Source of the DNA: Microbacteriaceae bacterium | Lineage (GTDB): Bacteria; Actinomycetota; Actinomycetes; Actinomycetales; Microbacteriaceae | DNA: 53,718 bases | NCBI GenBank assembly: GCA_024639935.1 | Contig: JAHEFZ010000004.1 | Span: 1-53,718 of the forward strand | Direction: 5' to 3' | Shown here: positions 1-11,374 of the stretch, piece after piece | Layout: each line of letters opens with the position of its first letter | Numbering within the stretch: the stretch's first letter is position 1 | Notes under the pieces: generated by a model | What the model was told of the DNA's origin: nothing | The model's database searches: none | The model's input: only the letters and a program-made list of their open reading frames with translations | Translations under genes and position numbers: made by a program

Positions 1-32
1 AGGGCGTGTGGGTTCAAGTCCCACATCCGGCA
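1..32 (+). tRNA. tRNA-Leu, 3' part only (5' part lies outside the window)
   Basis: The visible piece ends like a tRNA. A T-arm has stem GTGGG (8-12), loop TTCAAGT (13-19) and stem CCCAC (20-24), followed by the 3' acceptor strand ATCCGGC (25-31) and discriminator A (32). The AGGGC before the T-arm fits the 3' side of a long variable arm, and with discriminator A this points to tRNA-Leu rather than tRNA-Ser (usually G). The CCA tail is not encoded, because ACCC follows. The anticodon lies outside the window, so the isoacceptor is unknown. The gene runs toward pyk. Confidence 0.8.
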
Positions 33-37
33 CCCTG

Positions 38-65
38 AAAGGGCGGGGAAAACTCCTCGCCCTTT
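38..65. terminator. Hairpin between convergent tRNA-Leu and pyk, candidate two-way terminator
   Basis: AAAGGGCGGGGA (38-49) pairs with TCCTCGCCCTTT (54-65) across the loop AAAC, giving a 12-bp stem with one G-T pair. It lies just after the tRNA on the plus strand and just after the pyk stop on the minus strand, so it could stop transcription from both sides. There is no long T-run on either side; the AAA/TTT at the base of the stem is all there is. Confidence 0.6.
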
Positions 66-71
66 CCCCAT

Positions 72-1499
72 TCACAAGTGTTTTGGCATCTCTGTGCCGA
101 CGACGTGAACTCGGATGTCGTTTGTGGATCCAGCGACTCCAGGAGGGGAACCCGAGATGACGACAACTTTGTCCCCCTTCACGGCAAGCCCCTCGGCAAG
201 CAAAGATTCATCCACCTCGGTAAACATTTGATCGGTGTGAGTGACCGGGGCGACGAGGTATGAGGTGATTCCCCAATAAAGTGCCATCCGGCGGCGTATC
301 GCTTCATTTGTCGCGAAGGCCTTCATCGGGATACGGAACCGGAGACGCGACATTCGGCGAGCCGAGTCCCCGGATTCCGTGAAAACGCAGACGTATTTCG
401 CCTCGACGAAATCCGCAACATCTGCGGCCGCCAGAGTAATCGCTCCGCCCTGGGTGCGAGGCTTCGTGCCAAGTGGGAGGATTCGTTCGAGGCCGTGCTC
501 TTCGGTGTTCTCGATGATTCGGGCCATCGTGGCAACGGTGATCGCCGGGAAGGATCCCACACTGGTTTCACCAGACAGCATGACAGCGTCTGCTCCGTCA
601 AGAATCGCGTTGGCGACATCCGAAGTCTCGGCGCGTGTCGGGACAGGGGACGTAATCATCGACTCCAACATCTGGGTCGCCACGATTACTGGCTTGGCCA
701 TGCGGCGGGCTGCTTCGACGGTTCGCTTTTGAACTAGGGGAACTTGCTCCAGCGGGAGTTCGACACCAAGATCGCCACGAGCCACCATGATGGCGTCGAA
801 GGCATCGACGATCTCATCGATGGCTTCGACTGCCTGCGGTTTTTCGATTTTCGCGATAACAGGCAGACGAATACCTTCTTCGGCCATGATTTCGTGCACA
901 CGCGTGACGTCGGAAGCATTTCGGACGAACGAGAGCGCGATGTAATCCGCTCCGATACGTAAGCCCCACCGAAGGTCGTCCTCGTCCTTTTCGCTGAGCG
1001 CGGGGACGTTTACCGCCACCCCAGGGAGGTTGATTCCCTTGTTGTTAGAAACAACCCCACCCACGACGACCTGTGTTCGAACCCGGACCCCGTCGGTGTC
1101 GAGCACGCGGATATTTACCTTGCCGTCGTCTATGAGGAGTGTGTCCCCTGGGGCGACATCCTGAGGCAGACCCTTGAACGTTGTCCCACAAATGTCCTTC
1201 GTGCCCTCGACGTCTTCCGTGGTGATGGTGAAAATGTCTCCAACCGCCAGTTCATGTGGTCCGTCGGCAAATCTACCTAGACGAATTTTGGGACCTTGCA
1301 AGTCCACAAGCACAGCAACAGGTTTTCCCAGATCGGACGCGACCTTTTTGATGTTCGCGAACACTTCTTCGTGGATCTCGTACGATCCGTGGCTCAAGTT
1401 CATGCGGGCAACATCCACGCCCGCTTCGACAACAGCACGAATAGTGTCGTAGCTGTTTGTTGCTGGTCCCAGCGTGGCGACAATTTTTGCGCGTCTCAT
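72..1499 (-). CDS. pyk: Pyruvate kinase
   Basis: Converts phosphoenolpyruvate and ADP to pyruvate and ATP, the last step of glycolysis, in the cytosol. The 475-residue length is normal for bacterial enzymes. Visible features are the substrate-binding MNLSHGS (about 33-39, with R32 and N34), the catalytic AKIEKPQ (K217, E219), the metal site RGDLGVE (D243) and the MLESMITSPVPTRAE signature (about 278-291). The C-terminal allosteric domain is complete. The start has AAAGGA upstream (AAAGGACACCATG). It is the last gene of a long leftward series, 30 bases after gltD, and ends at a hairpin shared with the oppositely directed tRNA-Leu. The gltB-gltD-pyk order is usual in Microbacteriaceae. Confidence 0.97.
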   Translation of the reverse strand: MRRAKIVATLGPATNSYDTIRAVVEAGVDVARMNLSHGSYEIHEEVFANIKKVASDLGKPVAVLVDLQGPKIRLGRFADGPHELAVGDIFTITTEDVEGTKDICGTTFKGLPQDVAPGDTLLIDDGKVNIRVLDTDGVRVRTQVVVGGVVSNNKGINLPGVAVNVPALSEKDEDDLRWGLRIGADYIALSFVRNASDVTRVHEIMAEEGIRLPVIAKIEKPQAVEAIDEIVDAFDAIMVARGDLGVELPLEQVPLVQKRTVEAARRMAKPVIVATQMLESMITSPVPTRAETSDVANAILDGADAVMLSGETSVGSFPAITVATMARIIENTEEHGLERILPLGTKPRTQGGAITLAAADVADFVEAKYVCVFTESGDSARRMSRLRFRIPMKAFATNEAIRRRMALYWGITSYLVAPVTHTDQMFTEVDESLLAEGLAVKGDKVVVISGSPPGVAGSTNDIRVHVVGTEMPKHL

Positions 1500-1529
1500 G
1501 GTGTCCTTTGTCGTGGGGAGTTGAATTCG

Positions 1530-2987
1530 TTAGAAGTGTATCGGGGTGTCGGTGGCGGCAACCGGAGCGGGGAGAGTCGTTCGGCCACGGAGAAATTCGT
1601 CGGCCCGGGCCGCTACCGCTCGACCCTCAGCGATCGCCCAAACAATCAAGGACGCTCCACGCCCAGCATCGCCAGCGACGAACACTCCGGGCACGTTTGT
1701 GTCGAAAGAGCGACTGCGGGCGACGGTGCCTCGTGCGGCCATGTCGATGTGCAGTTGATCCGTGATGTCTTGTGATTCGACCCCCGTGAAGCCCAACGCG
1801 AGAAGGACAACGTCCGCGGGTAGGGTCTTCTCCGTGCCGACCGTCGGGCGTCGCTCACCATCGAGAAATTCTGTTTCCGCGACCACGAGGCCCGTGAGTT
1901 GACCATGTTTGTCCCCCACAAATTCGATCGTGGATACGCAGTATGTCCGTTCCCCGCCCTCTTCATGCGCTGATTGAATTTCGAAAAGATTTGGGTCCAT
2001 CGGCCAGGGCTGCGTGGGCGGTCTTTCATTTGGCGGTTGCTTCCCGATCGCCAACGTGGTCACCGTAGCGGCACCGTGACGAAGTGCGGTGCCCAAACAG
2101 TCAGCACCTGTGTCTCCGCCACCGAGAATGATGACGTTCTTGCCCGATACATCGATGTGCCCGGTGAAATTCTCGCCCGCGACTTGTCGATTTGACGGCA
2201 CGAGGTAATCCATTGCGAAATGGATCCCCGCCAGATCACGACCCTTGATGGACAAATCTCGACCGACCGGTGCTCCGGTAGCCACGATAACCGCGTCGTA
2301 TCTTTGGTGCAGTTCGGCCCAGGTGACGTCGCTGCCAATTGTGACTCCGGTTCTGAATCGAGTCCCCTCGTCCTTCATCTGCTGAATTCTGCGATCGATG
2401 TGGCGCTTCTCCATTTTGAAATCGGGAATTCCGTAGCGGAGCAGCCCGCCGACAAAATCCTCACGCTCGTAGACGGCAACGGTATGACCCACTCTGGTGA
2501 GCTGTTGCGCCGCGGCCAAACCTGCTGGCCCCGAGCCGACGATTGCGACGGTTTGTCCGGTCAGTCGGTCGGGCAGTACGGGGTTGATGTAGCCCTTTTC
2601 CCATGCTGTATCGATGATGGCGAGTTCGGACTGTTTGATGGTGACTGCCGGCTGGTTGATTCCCAACACGCAGGACGATTCACACGGTGCAGGACAGAGT
2701 CGACCGGTGAACTCGGGAAAGTTGTTCGTTGAATGGAGTCGCTCACTCGCCGCACGCCATTCGTCGCGGTGCACCAAATCATTGAATTCAGGGATGAGAT
2801 TGCCCAGAGGGCAGCCCTGGTGGCAGAAAGCGACACCACAGTCCATGCATCGTCCTGCCTGGCGTTCAATCTGCCCGGCTTCGCGCTCGGCGTAGACTTC
2901 TTTCCAGTCTCGCAACCGAATCGACACGGGCCGGCGTTCGGGGACCTCCCGGGCTGGCGTGGTCAAGAATCCCCGAGGGTCAGCCAC
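1530..2987 (-). CDS. gltD: Glutamate synthase, small (beta) subunit
   Basis: Flavoprotein subunit that passes electrons from NADPH through FAD and Fe-S centres to the large subunit GltB for glutamate formation from glutamine and 2-oxoglutarate. With the chosen start it has 485 residues. The N-terminal Fe-S region has cysteines near 47, 50, 55 and 59 ([13 protein letters not shown]) and another group near 98, 102 and 106. The FAD-binding [14 protein letters not shown] is near 147-160, and a second nucleotide-binding motif ([12 protein letters not shown]) is near residue 290. I place the start at GTG 2987, which overlaps the gltB stop (GTGGCTGA) and has GGAGG six bases upstream. An in-frame ATG at 3212 would add 75 residues buried in gltB and is not credible. 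Confidence 0.95.
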   Translation of the reverse strand: MADPRGFLTTPAREVPERRPVSIRLRDWKEVYAEREAGQIERQAGRCMDCGVAFCHQGCPLGNLIPEFNDLVHRDEWRAASERLHSTNNFPEFTGRLCPAPCESSCVLGINQPAVTIKQSELAIIDTAWEKGYINPVLPDRLTGQTVAIVGSGPAGLAAAQQLTRVGHTVAVYEREDFVGGLLRYGIPDFKMEKRHIDRRIQQMKDEGTRFRTGVTIGSDVTWAELHQRYDAVIVATGAPVGRDLSIKGRDLAGIHFAMDYLVPSNRQVAGENFTGHIDVSGKNVIILGGGDTGADCLGTALRHGAATVTTLAIGKQPPNERPPTQPWPMDPNLFEIQSAHEEGGERTYCVSTIEFVGDKHGQLTGLVVAETEFLDGERRPTVGTEKTLPADVVLLALGFTGVESQDITDQLHIDMAARGTVARSRSFDTNVPGVFVAGDAGRGASLIVWAIAEGRAVAARADEFLRGRTTLPAPVAATDTPIHF

Positions 2988-5900
2988 CGGTAACCTCCAT
3001 GATTTGCGCCCAAACACCATCACTGTCCGGGTCAATCCCCCCGTCACGAGCGGCGTTTCGAAGAATTGTGACCGTCCGGAAGTCTCGGGGTGTGATAACC
3101 GTAATCCGATCCCGAGTGCCAAGCCAATCGTCCAAAAGGCCCTTTGCGTGCAGCGATCCCGTCTCGGTGACGTGACGTGAAAGCAGAGATCGAACCATCT
3201 CCGCATCGGCATCGTTCAGAGTCGTCAGTTCAAGTTCGCCCGACGCGATGCCCTGCTGATTGACGAGTGCGACCTTGAGGTCGAGTACGTAGGCGTACCC
3301 ACCACTCATTCCCGCCGCCACATTTCGCCCCGTCGAACCGAGAATCAGCGCAGTGCCCCCGGTCATGTATTCGAGCGCGTGGTCCCCCGTACCCTCGACC
3401 ACCAGAGTTGCGCCTGAATTTCGCACGCCGAAACGCTCCCCCACGACCCCCGCGATGAACATCTCGCCGCTCGTCGCACCATACCCGACAACATTTCCGG
3501 CGATGATGTTCTCGTTCGATGTGAATCGCGTTTCGCTGGGCTGGCACAAAATAATGCGGCCTCCACTCAACCCCTTCCCCACGTAGTCGTTGGCATCTCC
3601 GATGAGGCGCAATGTGATGCCACGCGGGACGAATGCTCCCAACGATTGACCAGCCGAACCCGAGAGCGAGATGTCAATCGTGTCGGGCTCGAGACCGTTC
3701 GCGCCGTGTGCTTTCGTCAGATGATGTCCGAGCATCGTGCCGATCGCGCGATCGGTGTTACGAATTTCCGCGCTCAGCGACACAGCGGTCCCGTTGACGA
3801 GAGCGCCGGCTGCGTCACGAACAAACGAGTGGTCGATGTGCCTTTCCAGTTCATGGTCCTGTTGACTCACGTTGTACCGTGGCGCGTCCTTGGCGAACTG
3901 AGGACCCCGGAGCACCGGTTCGAGGTCGAGACCGTCCGTCTTCCAATGGGAGACAGCTTTATCAACATTCAGGATTTCCCGGTGTCCAATCGCGTCGGCT
4001 AATGATCGGAATCCCAACGACGCAAGAATCTCGCGCACTTCTTCCGCGATGTATTCGAAGAACGTTTCGACGAACTCAGGTTTGCCGCTGAACCGTGCTC
4101 TTAAGAGAGGGTTTTGAGTCGCGACACCCACCGGGCACGTGTCGAGGTGGCAAACCCGCATCAGGATGCAACCGCTCACCACCATTGGCGCAGTAGCGAA
4201 TCCGAATTCTTCCGCTCCCAATAAAGCGGCAATGACCACATCCCGGCCCGTCTTCATCTGTCCATCTACCTGCAGAACGACTCTGCCGCGCATGTCATTG
4301 AGCATGAGTGTTTGTTGTGCTTCCGCTAGCCCCAGTTCCCAGGGCGTTCCCGCATGCTTCAGCGACGAGAGTGGACTTGCCCCCGTTCCTCCGTCGTGCC
4401 CCGAGATCAAAATCACATCCGCCTTGGACTTGGCAACCCCGGCGGCGACGGTGCCAACCCCTGCCTCGGAGACGAGCTTCACGTGAATGCGGGCCGTTGG
4501 GTTCGATCGCTTGAGATCAAAGATGAGTTGCTTGAGGTCTTCGATTGAATAGATGTCGTGGTGAGGCGGAGGGGAAATGAGGCCGACACCGGGCGTACCC
4601 ATACGCGTTCTCGCAATCCACGGGTATACCTTGTTGGCGGGAAGTTGGCCTCCTTCGCCCGGCTTTGCGCCTTGGGCCATTTTAATTTGAATGTCATCGG
4701 CATGTGTGAGGTACATGCTCGTCACCCCGAAACGTCCACTGGCGACCTGTTTGATGGCGCTTCGTCGCTCTGGGTCTAAAAGGCGTTCAACAGACTCGCC
4801 ACCCTCGCCAGTGTTGGACCGAGCACCGAGTCGATTCATGGCAATCGCCAGCGTTTCATGCATCTCTTGAGAGATAGCGCCAAAGGACATCGCTCCCGTG
4901 GAGAAACGTGTGATGATGTCATTCGCCGATTCGACTTCGTCGAGCGGAACAGGGTCACGATCGCGGGCGAAGCGAAATAGCCCGCGAAGAGTCATGAGGC
5001 GCTCGGCTTGTTCGTCCACGGCCTTCGTGTAATCACGGAAAACGTCGTACCGCTTCTCTCGGGTAGCGTGCTGCAACTTGAACACGGTTTCAGGATTAAA
5101 CAAGTGGGGTGGGCCTTCGCGTCTCCACGAATACTCGCCGCCAACCGGGAGAACCTCGTGAAATGTCGACGGATTGTCATACGCCAGCGCGTGACGTCGA
5201 CGTGTCTCTTCCGCGATGACATCCATCGTCACGCCACCGAGAATGCTTGTGACCCCCGTGAAGTAGCGGTCGATGACATCCGTGCTCAGTCCAATCGCTT
5301 CGAACGCCTGGGCGCCTGCGTAGGACGCAACCGTGGATATCCCCATCTTGGACATCGTTTTGAGGAGGCCTTTGCCCAAAGCGTAAATGATGTTAGCGAC
5401 CGCTTCTTCGACCGAAATTCCCGTAATCCGACCGCTTCGAACCAAGAGTTCCGCCGTTTCCATAGCGAGGTATGGATTGACAGCGGACGCGCCGAAGCCA
5501 ACAAGTGTTGCGATGTGGTGCACCTCGCGAACGTCACCGGCCTCGACGATGAGAGACGACTGCATTCGTCTACCGGTTCGAATTAAATGGTGATGGATCG
5601 CCGACAACATCAGTAGCGACGGGATAGGGGCCAAGTCCTTATCCGAGTCTCGGTCACTGAGAACAACGAACAACGCGCCGTCATCGAGAGCAGAATCAAC
5701 CTCCCGACACATGTGGTCGAGTCGTTGCTCCATCGCCTTTGCACCTTCATCAATCCGATACAAACCCGAGATCGTGCGGGTGACCGGTCTACCGTCCTGC
5801 TGGAGGTGTATCACTTTGGCCAATTCGTCGTTGTCAATGACGGGAAACGGGAGAGAAACTTGACGGGCGTGTTCAGGCGTCGCGTCCAACAGGTTTCGTT

Positions 5901-7530
5901 CAGGGCCCAACCCGACGTGGAGCGAGGTCACGATCTCCTCACGAATCGAATCAAGTGGCGGGTTGGTAACTTGAGCAAACTGCTGGGTGAAATAGTCGAA
6001 CAGGAGGCGTGGGCGATCAGACAAAACGGCAACGGGCGAGTCGCTACCCATTGCCCCGAGAGGCTCTGTAGCGGATCGCGCCATCGGCATGATCAGCACG
6101 CGAACCTCTTCCTCTGTGTAGCCGAACGTCCTCTGACGACGCTGGACTGATGGAGCCGTGTGAATCACATGTTCCCGCCACGGGAGTTCTTCGAGCACGA
6201 TTGCGTTGTCACGCGCCCATGGTCCCCACGGTCCGCTTTTCGCGATGGAATCCTTGATCTCGTCGTCTTCAATAATGCGACCGTTTTCAGTGTCCACGAG
6301 GAACATCCGCCCGGGCTGGAGTCGACCCTTTCGGACAATCTTGCTGGGATCTACGTCGTACACACCGATTTCGGATGCCATGACGACAAGACCGTCGTCG
6401 GTTACGAGGAAACGCCCAGGGCGCAGACCGTTCCGGTCCAGAGTGGCGCCCGCAATCGTCCCATCGGAGAACGCTAGTGCGGCGGGACCGTCCCACGGCT
6501 CCATCAAAGAGGAATGATATCGATAAAAATCTCGACGAGCGGAATCCATCGCGCCGTCGTTTTCCCATGCTTCCGGAACCATCATCATGATCGCGTGGGG
6601 TAACGGCCGACCCGCCAACTCGAGCAACTCGACCACCTCATCGAACGATGCGGAGTCACTCGCACCGTCAGTCACGATAGGGAAAAGAGAGGTCAAATCG
6701 CCGAGAATCTCTGACGACAACTGCGACTGACGAGCGCGCATCCAGTTTCGATTCGCATTGATGGTGTTGATCTCGCCATTGTGGGAAATATATCGAAACG
6801 GCTGGGCCAAGGACCACGACGGGAATGTGTTGGTGGAGAATCGCGAGTGCACAACCGCCAATGTGGATTCGACGCGTTCGTCCGACAGATCGGGGAAGAA
6901 CGGCTCCAGTTGAAGGGTTGTCACCATCCCCTTGTAGACAATTGTTCGGCTAGACAGTGACGGAAAATAGGTGCCCAGTTCGCGCTCTACCCGTTTACGG
7001 AGTCGGAAAGTTTTTCGATCGAGATCAATGCCCGCGGCTGTGCCGTTGGCGTCCGACAGGAATAACTGTTCGAACGCTGGCATCACATCTCGCGCCAGAC
7101 TGCCAAGATGCGCGGAATCGGTCGGAACGGTACGCCAACCCAGGACCGAGAGTCCCTCGCTCGACGCAATCTCGGTGATTTGCGCCATTTCCGATTCCCG
7201 CTCGTCCCTACTCAGCGGAAGAAACCCTATTCCCACGGCATACCGACCCGAACTGGGCAGATCAAAGGGAACAACCGAGCGCAAGAATCTGTCCGGAATC
7301 TGAATTTGAATTCCCGCTCCGTCACCCGTACCGGCGTCGGAACCGACCGCGCCACGGTGTTCCAAGTTACGGAGGCTCGATAGCGCGATCGAGATGATGT
7401 CGTGCCCCGCAGTTCCCCGTGTGGTTGCGACCATCGCGAATCCACACGAATCCTTCTCGTGCAACGGGTCATACAGACCTGTGCGCACGGGAACCGCGCT
7501 GAAACGCTCAAAAGGGTTCACGAGAACCAT
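2980..7530 (-). CDS. gltB: Glutamate synthase, large (alpha) subunit
   Basis: Makes two glutamates from glutamine and 2-oxoglutarate, working with GltD. At 1516 residues it is full length. The order is a class II glutamine amidotransferase domain, a central domain, the FMN/Fe-S synthase domain and a C-terminal beta-helix domain rich in glycine repeats. The catalytic cysteine is C29 in KDSCGFAM, so a 28-residue propeptide should be removed. The 3Fe-4S cysteines are in [17 protein letters not shown], near residue 1130. The start is uncertain: AAAGGA is only 2 bases before ATG 7530 but 11 bases before in-frame GTG 7521. A good -35-like TTGACC lies in the 59-base gap after lgt, without a convincing -10. 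gltD overlaps its end by 8 bases. Confidence 0.96.
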   Translation of the reverse strand: MVLVNPFERFSAVPVRTGLYDPLHEKDSCGFAMVATTRGTAGHDIISIALSSLRNLEHRGAVGSDAGTGDGAGIQIQIPDRFLRSVVPFDLPSSGRYAVGIGFLPLSRDERESEMAQITEIASSEGLSVLGWRTVPTDSAHLGSLARDVMPAFEQLFLSDANGTAAGIDLDRKTFRLRKRVERELGTYFPSLSSRTIVYKGMVTTLQLEPFFPDLSDERVESTLAVVHSRFSTNTFPSWSLAQPFRYISHNGEINTINANRNWMRARQSQLSSEILGDLTSLFPIVTDGASDSASFDEVVELLELAGRPLPHAIMMMVPEAWENDGAMDSARRDFYRYHSSLMEPWDGPAALAFSDGTIAGATLDRNGLRPGRFLVTDDGLVVMASEIGVYDVDPSKIVRKGRLQPGRMFLVDTENGRIIEDDEIKDSIAKSGPWGPWARDNAIVLEELPWREHVIHTAPSVQRRQRTFGYTEEEVRVLIMPMARSATEPLGAMGSDSPVAVLSDRPRLLFDYFTQQFAQVTNPPLDSIREEIVTSLHVGLGPERNLLDATPEHARQVSLPFPVIDNDELAKVIHLQQDGRPVTRTISGLYRIDEGAKAMEQRLDHMCREVDSALDDGALFVVLSDRDSDKDLAPIPSLLMLSAIHHHLIRTGRRMQSSLIVEAGDVREVHHIATLVGFGASAVNPYLAMETAELLVRSGRITGISVEEAVANIIYALGKGLLKTMSKMGISTVASYAGAQAFEAIGLSTDVIDRYFTGVTSILGGVTMDVIAEETRRRHALAYDNPSTFHEVLPVGGEYSWRREGPPHLFNPETVFKLQHATREKRYDVFRDYTKAVDEQAERLMTLRGLFRFARDRDPVPLDEVESANDIITRFSTGAMSFGAISQEMHETLAIAMNRLGARSNTGEGGESVERLLDPERRSAIKQVASGRFGVTSMYLTHADDIQIKMAQGAKPGEGGQLPANKVYPWIARTRMGTPGVGLISPPPHHDIYSIEDLKQLIFDLKRSNPTARIHVKLVSEAGVGTVAAGVAKSKADVILISGHDGGTGASPLSSLKHAGTPWELGLAEAQQTLMLNDMRGRVVLQVDGQMKTGRDVVIAALLGAEEFGFATAPMVVSGCILMRVCHLDTCPVGVATQNPLLRARFSGKPEFVETFFEYIAEEVREILASLGFRSLADAIGHREILNVDKAVSHWKTDGLDLEPVLRGPQFAKDAPRYNVSQQDHELERHIDHSFVRDAAGALVNGTAVSLSAEIRNTDRAIGTMLGHHLTKAHGANGLEPDTIDISLSGSAGQSLGAFVPRGITLRLIGDANDYVGKGLSGGRIILCQPSETRFTSNENIIAGNVVGYGATSGEMFIAGVVGERFGVRNSGATLVVEGTGDHALEYMTGGTALILGSTGRNVAAGMSGGYAYVLDLKVALVNQQGIASGELELTTLNDADAEMVRSLLSRHVTETGSLHAKGLLDDWLGTRDRITVITPRDFRTVTILRNAARDGGIDPDSDGVWAQIMEVTGG

Positions 7531-7589
7531 CGTCCTTTCGGGATCAGGGACGACGTTGGCCCTTGGTCAACAAACGGGACGCGGAAGTG

Positions 7590-8579
7590 TCAACGCGAAC
7601 GGCTTGTGGCTCCAGAACGTGACACCGAGGACTCGGCTTCACCGGCGAGTTCTTCCACACTAAAGGTGTGACCCGATTCTAACTGCTTTTCTGTCGGGGA
7701 GTGATGTCCCGGGCGGTAGCCCGACGGCTCGAGGCCCGGATGACGACGACCCTGCACAACAAAGATCAACAGCCCCATTAGGACGGTTGCGACCGCGCCC
7801 CACACGTTCACGCGAACGCCGAGGAACGACTCACTAGGGTCGAGGCGGATGGTTTCGATGGCGATGCGACCAATTCCGTACCAGACGAGATACACCGCGA
7901 AATTGCGACCCCATTGCAGAGTGAACCTACGCCCCGACCAGATGATGACTGCCGCACCGAGCAGATTCCAGATCGCCTCGTAAAGGAAAGTGGGGTGGAA
8001 CAGTGTTCCGGGTGGCAGGCCGAGTGGGAAGGCGGGATTGAGAAGGTCGATTTCAAGTCCCCACGGCAAATCTGTCGGACCACCGAAAAGTTCGTGGTTG
8101 AAATAGTTTCCGATCCGCCCAATCGCTTGCGCGATGATGAGCCCTGGAGCAATCGCATCGAGAAGTGTCGTGAACCGGAGTCCGTTCATGCGGCAACCAA
8201 TCCAGCCGCCGACCCCGCCGAGAATCAGGGCGCCGAAAATTGCGAGTCCCCCCTCCCAGACGTAGAAGACCCGCGCAAAATCTTGGCCCGCGAAGTAGTC
8301 AGAGGGGTGGGTGACGACATGATAGGCACGGCCACCCACGATGCCGAGAGGAATCGCGAACAGAGCGATGTCGAGAATCAACCAGGATTCTATGCCTCGC
8401 GCAACAAGCCGACGATTTGTGACCACCAGTCCGACCACGATTCCGAGCAGAATACACAACGCATAGGCGTGAATGGTCAGATTGAACGTCGCCCAGGTCG
8501 CCCCCATTTCGCGCATCCATTCCCCCACATTGAACGAGCGCCATTGGAGGGGTGGGGAGGGAATACTGGCAAGAATCAC
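7590..8579 (-). CDS. lgt: Prolipoprotein diacylglyceryl transferase
   Basis: Integral membrane enzyme that moves diacylglycerol from phosphatidylglycerol to the lipobox cysteine of prolipoproteins, the first step in lipoprotein maturation. The protein has 329 residues and several hydrophobic segments, for example about 36-55, 66-82 and 110-130. The family signature GRIGNYFNHELFG is at about 154-166, and GGRAYHVVTHP (about 82-92) and WEGGLAIFGA (about 108-117) are also present. The C-terminal 40 residues are polar and variable. Its start overlaps the trpA stop by four bases (ATGA), so translation is probably coupled to the trp genes. This neighbourhood is standard in Actinobacteria. Confidence 0.96.
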   Translation of the reverse strand: MILASIPSPPLQWRSFNVGEWMREMGATWATFNLTIHAYALCILLGIVVGLVVTNRRLVARGIESWLILDIALFAIPLGIVGGRAYHVVTHPSDYFAGQDFARVFYVWEGGLAIFGALILGGVGGWIGCRMNGLRFTTLLDAIAPGLIIAQAIGRIGNYFNHELFGGPTDLPWGLEIDLLNPAFPLGLPPGTLFHPTFLYEAIWNLLGAAVIIWSGRRFTLQWGRNFAVYLVWYGIGRIAIETIRLDPSESFLGVRVNVWGAVATVLMGLLIFVVQGRRHPGLEPSGYRPGHHSPTEKQLESGHTFSVEELAGEAESSVSRSGATSRSR

Positions 8580-9400
8580 TGAGGACCTTTCGACGGATTC
8601 AGCCTACTGGGATGCTCGGCCCTGAGACCCGCCGCAAGTTCCGAGGTGGCCCGCGCAACACCCTCGGGGCCGCCTTCGGTCAGCGCCGACACGAGGTGCG
8701 AACCAACAATCGCTCCCGATGCGTATCCTGTGACGCTTCGAACATGCTCTGCGGCGGAGATACCGACGCCGACACAAACGCGTTTTGCGCCCAGACCCTC
8801 GAGTCGCTCAACGAGAGAGCGAGCTGCGATGTCCACATCCGCTCGAGCGCCGGTGATTCCCATCGTTGACACCGCATACACGAAACCACGCGAGCTGGTG
8901 ATTGCCGAAACGAGCCGTTCATCAGTCGACGATGGTGCTGCCAGAAAGACCCGGTCGAGACCGTGGGCGTCCGATGCGGCAATCCATTCAGAGGCCTCGT
9001 CGGGAATCAGGTCCGGCGTAATGAGTCCGACTCCCCCTGCTTCTTTCAAGTCGTTGGCAAATCGATTGATTCCATATTGCACGACCGGATTCCAGTACGT
9101 CATCACCAAAATCGGTGTGTCGGTCTTCGCGCTGACGCTGCGGATGATTTCGAACAAGTCAGTGAGTCGGAAACCCGTTTCGAGCGCGGCGTTTGTCGCG
9201 CGCTGGATAACGACACCGTCCATGACAGGGTCCGAGTACGGCACGCCGAGCTCGATAATGTCCACACCAGACTCCGCTAGCGCGATCAGCGCATCGATGC
9301 TGGTCTGCACGTCAGGGAAGCCAGCAGGGAGGTAACCGACTAGGACACCACGCCCGGTCGCGCGTGCTGCATCGATGACACTTTCAACGCGCGAACTCAC
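8576..9400 (-). CDS. trpA: Tryptophan synthase alpha chain
   Basis: Cleaves indole-3-glycerol phosphate to indole and glyceraldehyde 3-phosphate and passes indole through a tunnel to TrpB. The protein has 274 residues with a TIM-barrel layout. The catalytic pair is recognisable as E50 ([12 protein letters not shown]) and D61 ([10 protein letters not shown]). GYLPAGFPD near 22-30 is the usual first strand and loop. It overlaps trpB by four bases upstream and lgt by four bases downstream. No unusual feature. Confidence 0.96.
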   Translation of the reverse strand: MSSRVESVIDAARATGRGVLVGYLPAGFPDVQTSIDALIALAESGVDIIELGVPYSDPVMDGVVIQRATNAALETGFRLTDLFEIIRSVSAKTDTPILVMTYWNPVVQYGINRFANDLKEAGGVGLITPDLIPDEASEWIAASDAHGLDRVFLAAPSSTDERLVSAITSSRGFVYAVSTMGITGARADVDIAARSLVERLEGLGAKRVCVGVGISAAEHVRSVTGYASGAIVGSHLVSALTEGGPEGVARATSELAAGLRAEHPSRLNPSKGPQ

Positions 9401-10599
9401 TCTGCGTCCTTGAGAAAACCGAAATAGCGCGCCGCCGTCTCCATGTCCTTATCTCCACGCCCCGAAAGATTGACAAGAATTATGTCCGACGGCGAGAGAG
9501 TGCGGGCAAGATCGAGCGCACCCGCCAACGCATGCGCGGTCTCAATCGCTGGAATGATTCCCTCCGTTCTGGACAGATCCATCATCCCCTGCATCGCTTG
9601 GGCGTCGGAAATGCCGACGTAGGTCGCTCGACCACTGTCTTTGAGCCAGGCGTGTTCCGGCCCGATACCGGGGTAATCGAGACCCGCAGATATCGAGTGT
9701 GATTCGATTGTCTGCCCGTCTTCGTCCTGCAACACATAGGTTTTCGCGCCGTGCAGGACGCCGGGTCGCCCCTTCTGCAATGTGGCGGCGTGGCGAGGGG
9801 TATCGATCCCGTCTCCCGCGGCTTCGTAGCCGATTAGCGCCACGTCGTCGTCGAGAAAGGCGTGGAATATTCCCATCGCGTTAGAACCGCCACCGACGCA
9901 CGCCACCACGGCAGTCGGCAACCGGCCCTCGGTTTCGAGCAGCTGGTCACGCGCTTCATTTCCGATAATCGAGTGAAAATCTCTCACCATGACCGGGAAC
10001 GGATGTGGTCCAGCAACCGTGCCGAGTAGGTAATGGGTATTCGCGACGTTCGCGACCCAATCGCGCATCGCCTCGTTGATAGCGTCTTTTAGCGTGCGGG
10101 ACCCGTGAACGACCGGCACAACTTCAGCTCCCAAAAGTTTCATTCGGGCGACATTGAGAGCTTGTCGCTCGGTGTCGACCTCACCCATATAGACCACGCA
10201 AGACATGCCCATTAGTGCCGCCGCGGTTGCCGTTGCTACTCCGTGTTGTCCCGCTCCGGTTTCGGCAATCAATCGGGTTTTGCCGAGTCGTTTCGCGAGA
10301 AGTGCTTGACCGAGAACGTTATTGATTTTGTGTGAACCCGTGTGGTTGAGGTCCTCGCGTTTGAGCAAAATCCGCGCACCGCCTGCGAGAGCAGCGAACC
10401 GTGACGCCTCGGTGATAATCGAGGGTCGACCTGTATACGAGCGATGCAACTCTGATAGCTCTGCCTGAAACACGGCGTCGGTTTTAGAGACGGTGTAGGC
10501 GGCGTCCAATTCATCCAAGGCGGCGATGAGGGCCTCGGGGACGAAGCGACCGCCGTATTCACCGAAATAGGGACCTAATTCTGCGCGGAGTGACATCAA
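9397..10599 (-). CDS. trpB: Tryptophan synthase beta chain
   Basis: PLP enzyme that condenses indole with serine to give tryptophan. Length 400. K91 in [13 protein letters not shown] forms the Schiff base with PLP, E113 in ETGAGQHG is the acid-base residue, and GGGSNAMG (about 236-243) binds the PLP phosphate. This is the ordinary TrpB1 type, as expected beside trpA. The start overlaps the trpC stop by four bases. The next codon is also ATG, so initiation could be one codon later. Confidence 0.96.
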   Translation of the reverse strand: MMSLRAELGPYFGEYGGRFVPEALIAALDELDAAYTVSKTDAVFQAELSELHRSYTGRPSIITEASRFAALAGGARILLKREDLNHTGSHKINNVLGQALLAKRLGKTRLIAETGAGQHGVATATAAALMGMSCVVYMGEVDTERQALNVARMKLLGAEVVPVVHGSRTLKDAINEAMRDWVANVANTHYLLGTVAGPHPFPVMVRDFHSIIGNEARDQLLETEGRLPTAVVACVGGGSNAMGIFHAFLDDDVALIGYEAAGDGIDTPRHAATLQKGRPGVLHGAKTYVLQDEDGQTIESHSISAGLDYPGIGPEHAWLKDSGRATYVGISDAQAMQGMMDLSRTEGIIPAIETAHALAGALDLARTLSPSDIILVNLSGRGDKDMETAARYFGFLKDAE

Positions 10600-11372
10600 C
10601 TCACCTCTCGGAATTCCTCAACCCGAGCACGCGGTTGTTCTGCCGTAACGAGTGCTTCACCGACGAGGACGACATCAGCCCCCGCATCTCTATATGCACG
10701 GACGTCGTCCACCGTGTTAACCGCCGATTCGGCTACCGCAATTGCGCCTGAGGGGATGAGGGTTCGAACAGAGGCGAACAGTGTTCGATCGAGCTCGAAG
10801 GTTGTGAGATCTCGCGCGTTTACACCAATTAACCCCGCACCCACGTCCGCGGCCATTCGCACCTCATCCGCTGAGTGGGTTTCGACGAGCACCGACAGGC
10901 CCAATTGCCGCGAAAACTCGTGAAGTCTTGCCAGAACGAGATGGTTGAGCGCTGCAACGATGAGCAGGACGATGTCGGCTCCCGCCGCGCGGGCCTCAAG
11001 AATTTGGTACTCCTCAGAAACAAAATCTTTTCGCAATAACGGAACATCGACCCGTTCTCTCACCTCGATCAGATCACGAAGCGACCCGCCGAATCGGCGC
11101 TCTTCCGTCACAATTGAGATCGCATCGGCTCCGCCGTCGACGTATGCCGCGGCAAGTTCGGGGGCATCCACAATCGTTGCGAGTTCGCCCTTTGATGGAC
11201 TCGCCCGTTTAATCTCGGCGATTAGCCGAACGTGCGAGGCAGGCGCCAGTGCTCGAAATGCGTCAATCGTCCCCGGCGCTTTCAAAGCACGCCGTTCGAT
11301 TTCCGCATAGGAAACAGTTTCACGTCGGGTGGCGGCGTCTTCGCGCGCACCCGCGGTCAGTGCCTCCAGCAC
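10596..11372 (-). CDS. trpC: Indole-3-glycerol-phosphate synthase
   Basis: Closes the indole ring, converting carboxyphenylaminodeoxyribulose phosphate to indole-3-glycerol phosphate. [12 protein letters not shown] (about 51-62) carries the catalytic lysine, LLRKDF and GVNARDL are typical later strands, and AESAV is near the end. I place the start at GTG 11372, two bases after the stop of the small membrane-protein gene, which gives 258 residues and the normal N-terminus. An in-frame ATG at 11477 would add 35 residues overlapping that gene and lacks family similarity. No separate PRAI (trpF) domain is fused. Translation is probably coupled to the upstream small gene. Confidence 0.94.
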   Translation of the reverse strand: MLEALTAGAREDAATRRETVSYAEIERRALKAPGTIDAFRALAPASHVRLIAEIKRASPSKGELATIVDAPELAAAYVDGGADAISIVTEERRFGGSLRDLIEVRERVDVPLLRKDFVSEEYQILEARAAGADIVLLIVAALNHLVLARLHEFSRQLGLSVLVETHSADEVRMAADVGAGLIGVNARDLTTFELDRTLFASVRTLIPSGAIAVAESAVNTVDDVRAYRDAGADVVLVGEALVTAEQPRARVEEFREVS

Positions 11373-11374
11373 GA

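Noticed and set aside
2980-3212. N-terminal extension of gltD to the ATG at 3212
   Set aside because: It lies wholly in gltB, lacks similarity to GltD, and the GTG at 2987 has a GGAGG at the right distance.
7531-7589. Promoter for gltB based on TTGACC in the lgt-gltB gap
   Set aside because: The -35-like box is good but the sequence 17 bases downstream (CTGATC) is not a plausible -10, so I did not list it as a promoter.
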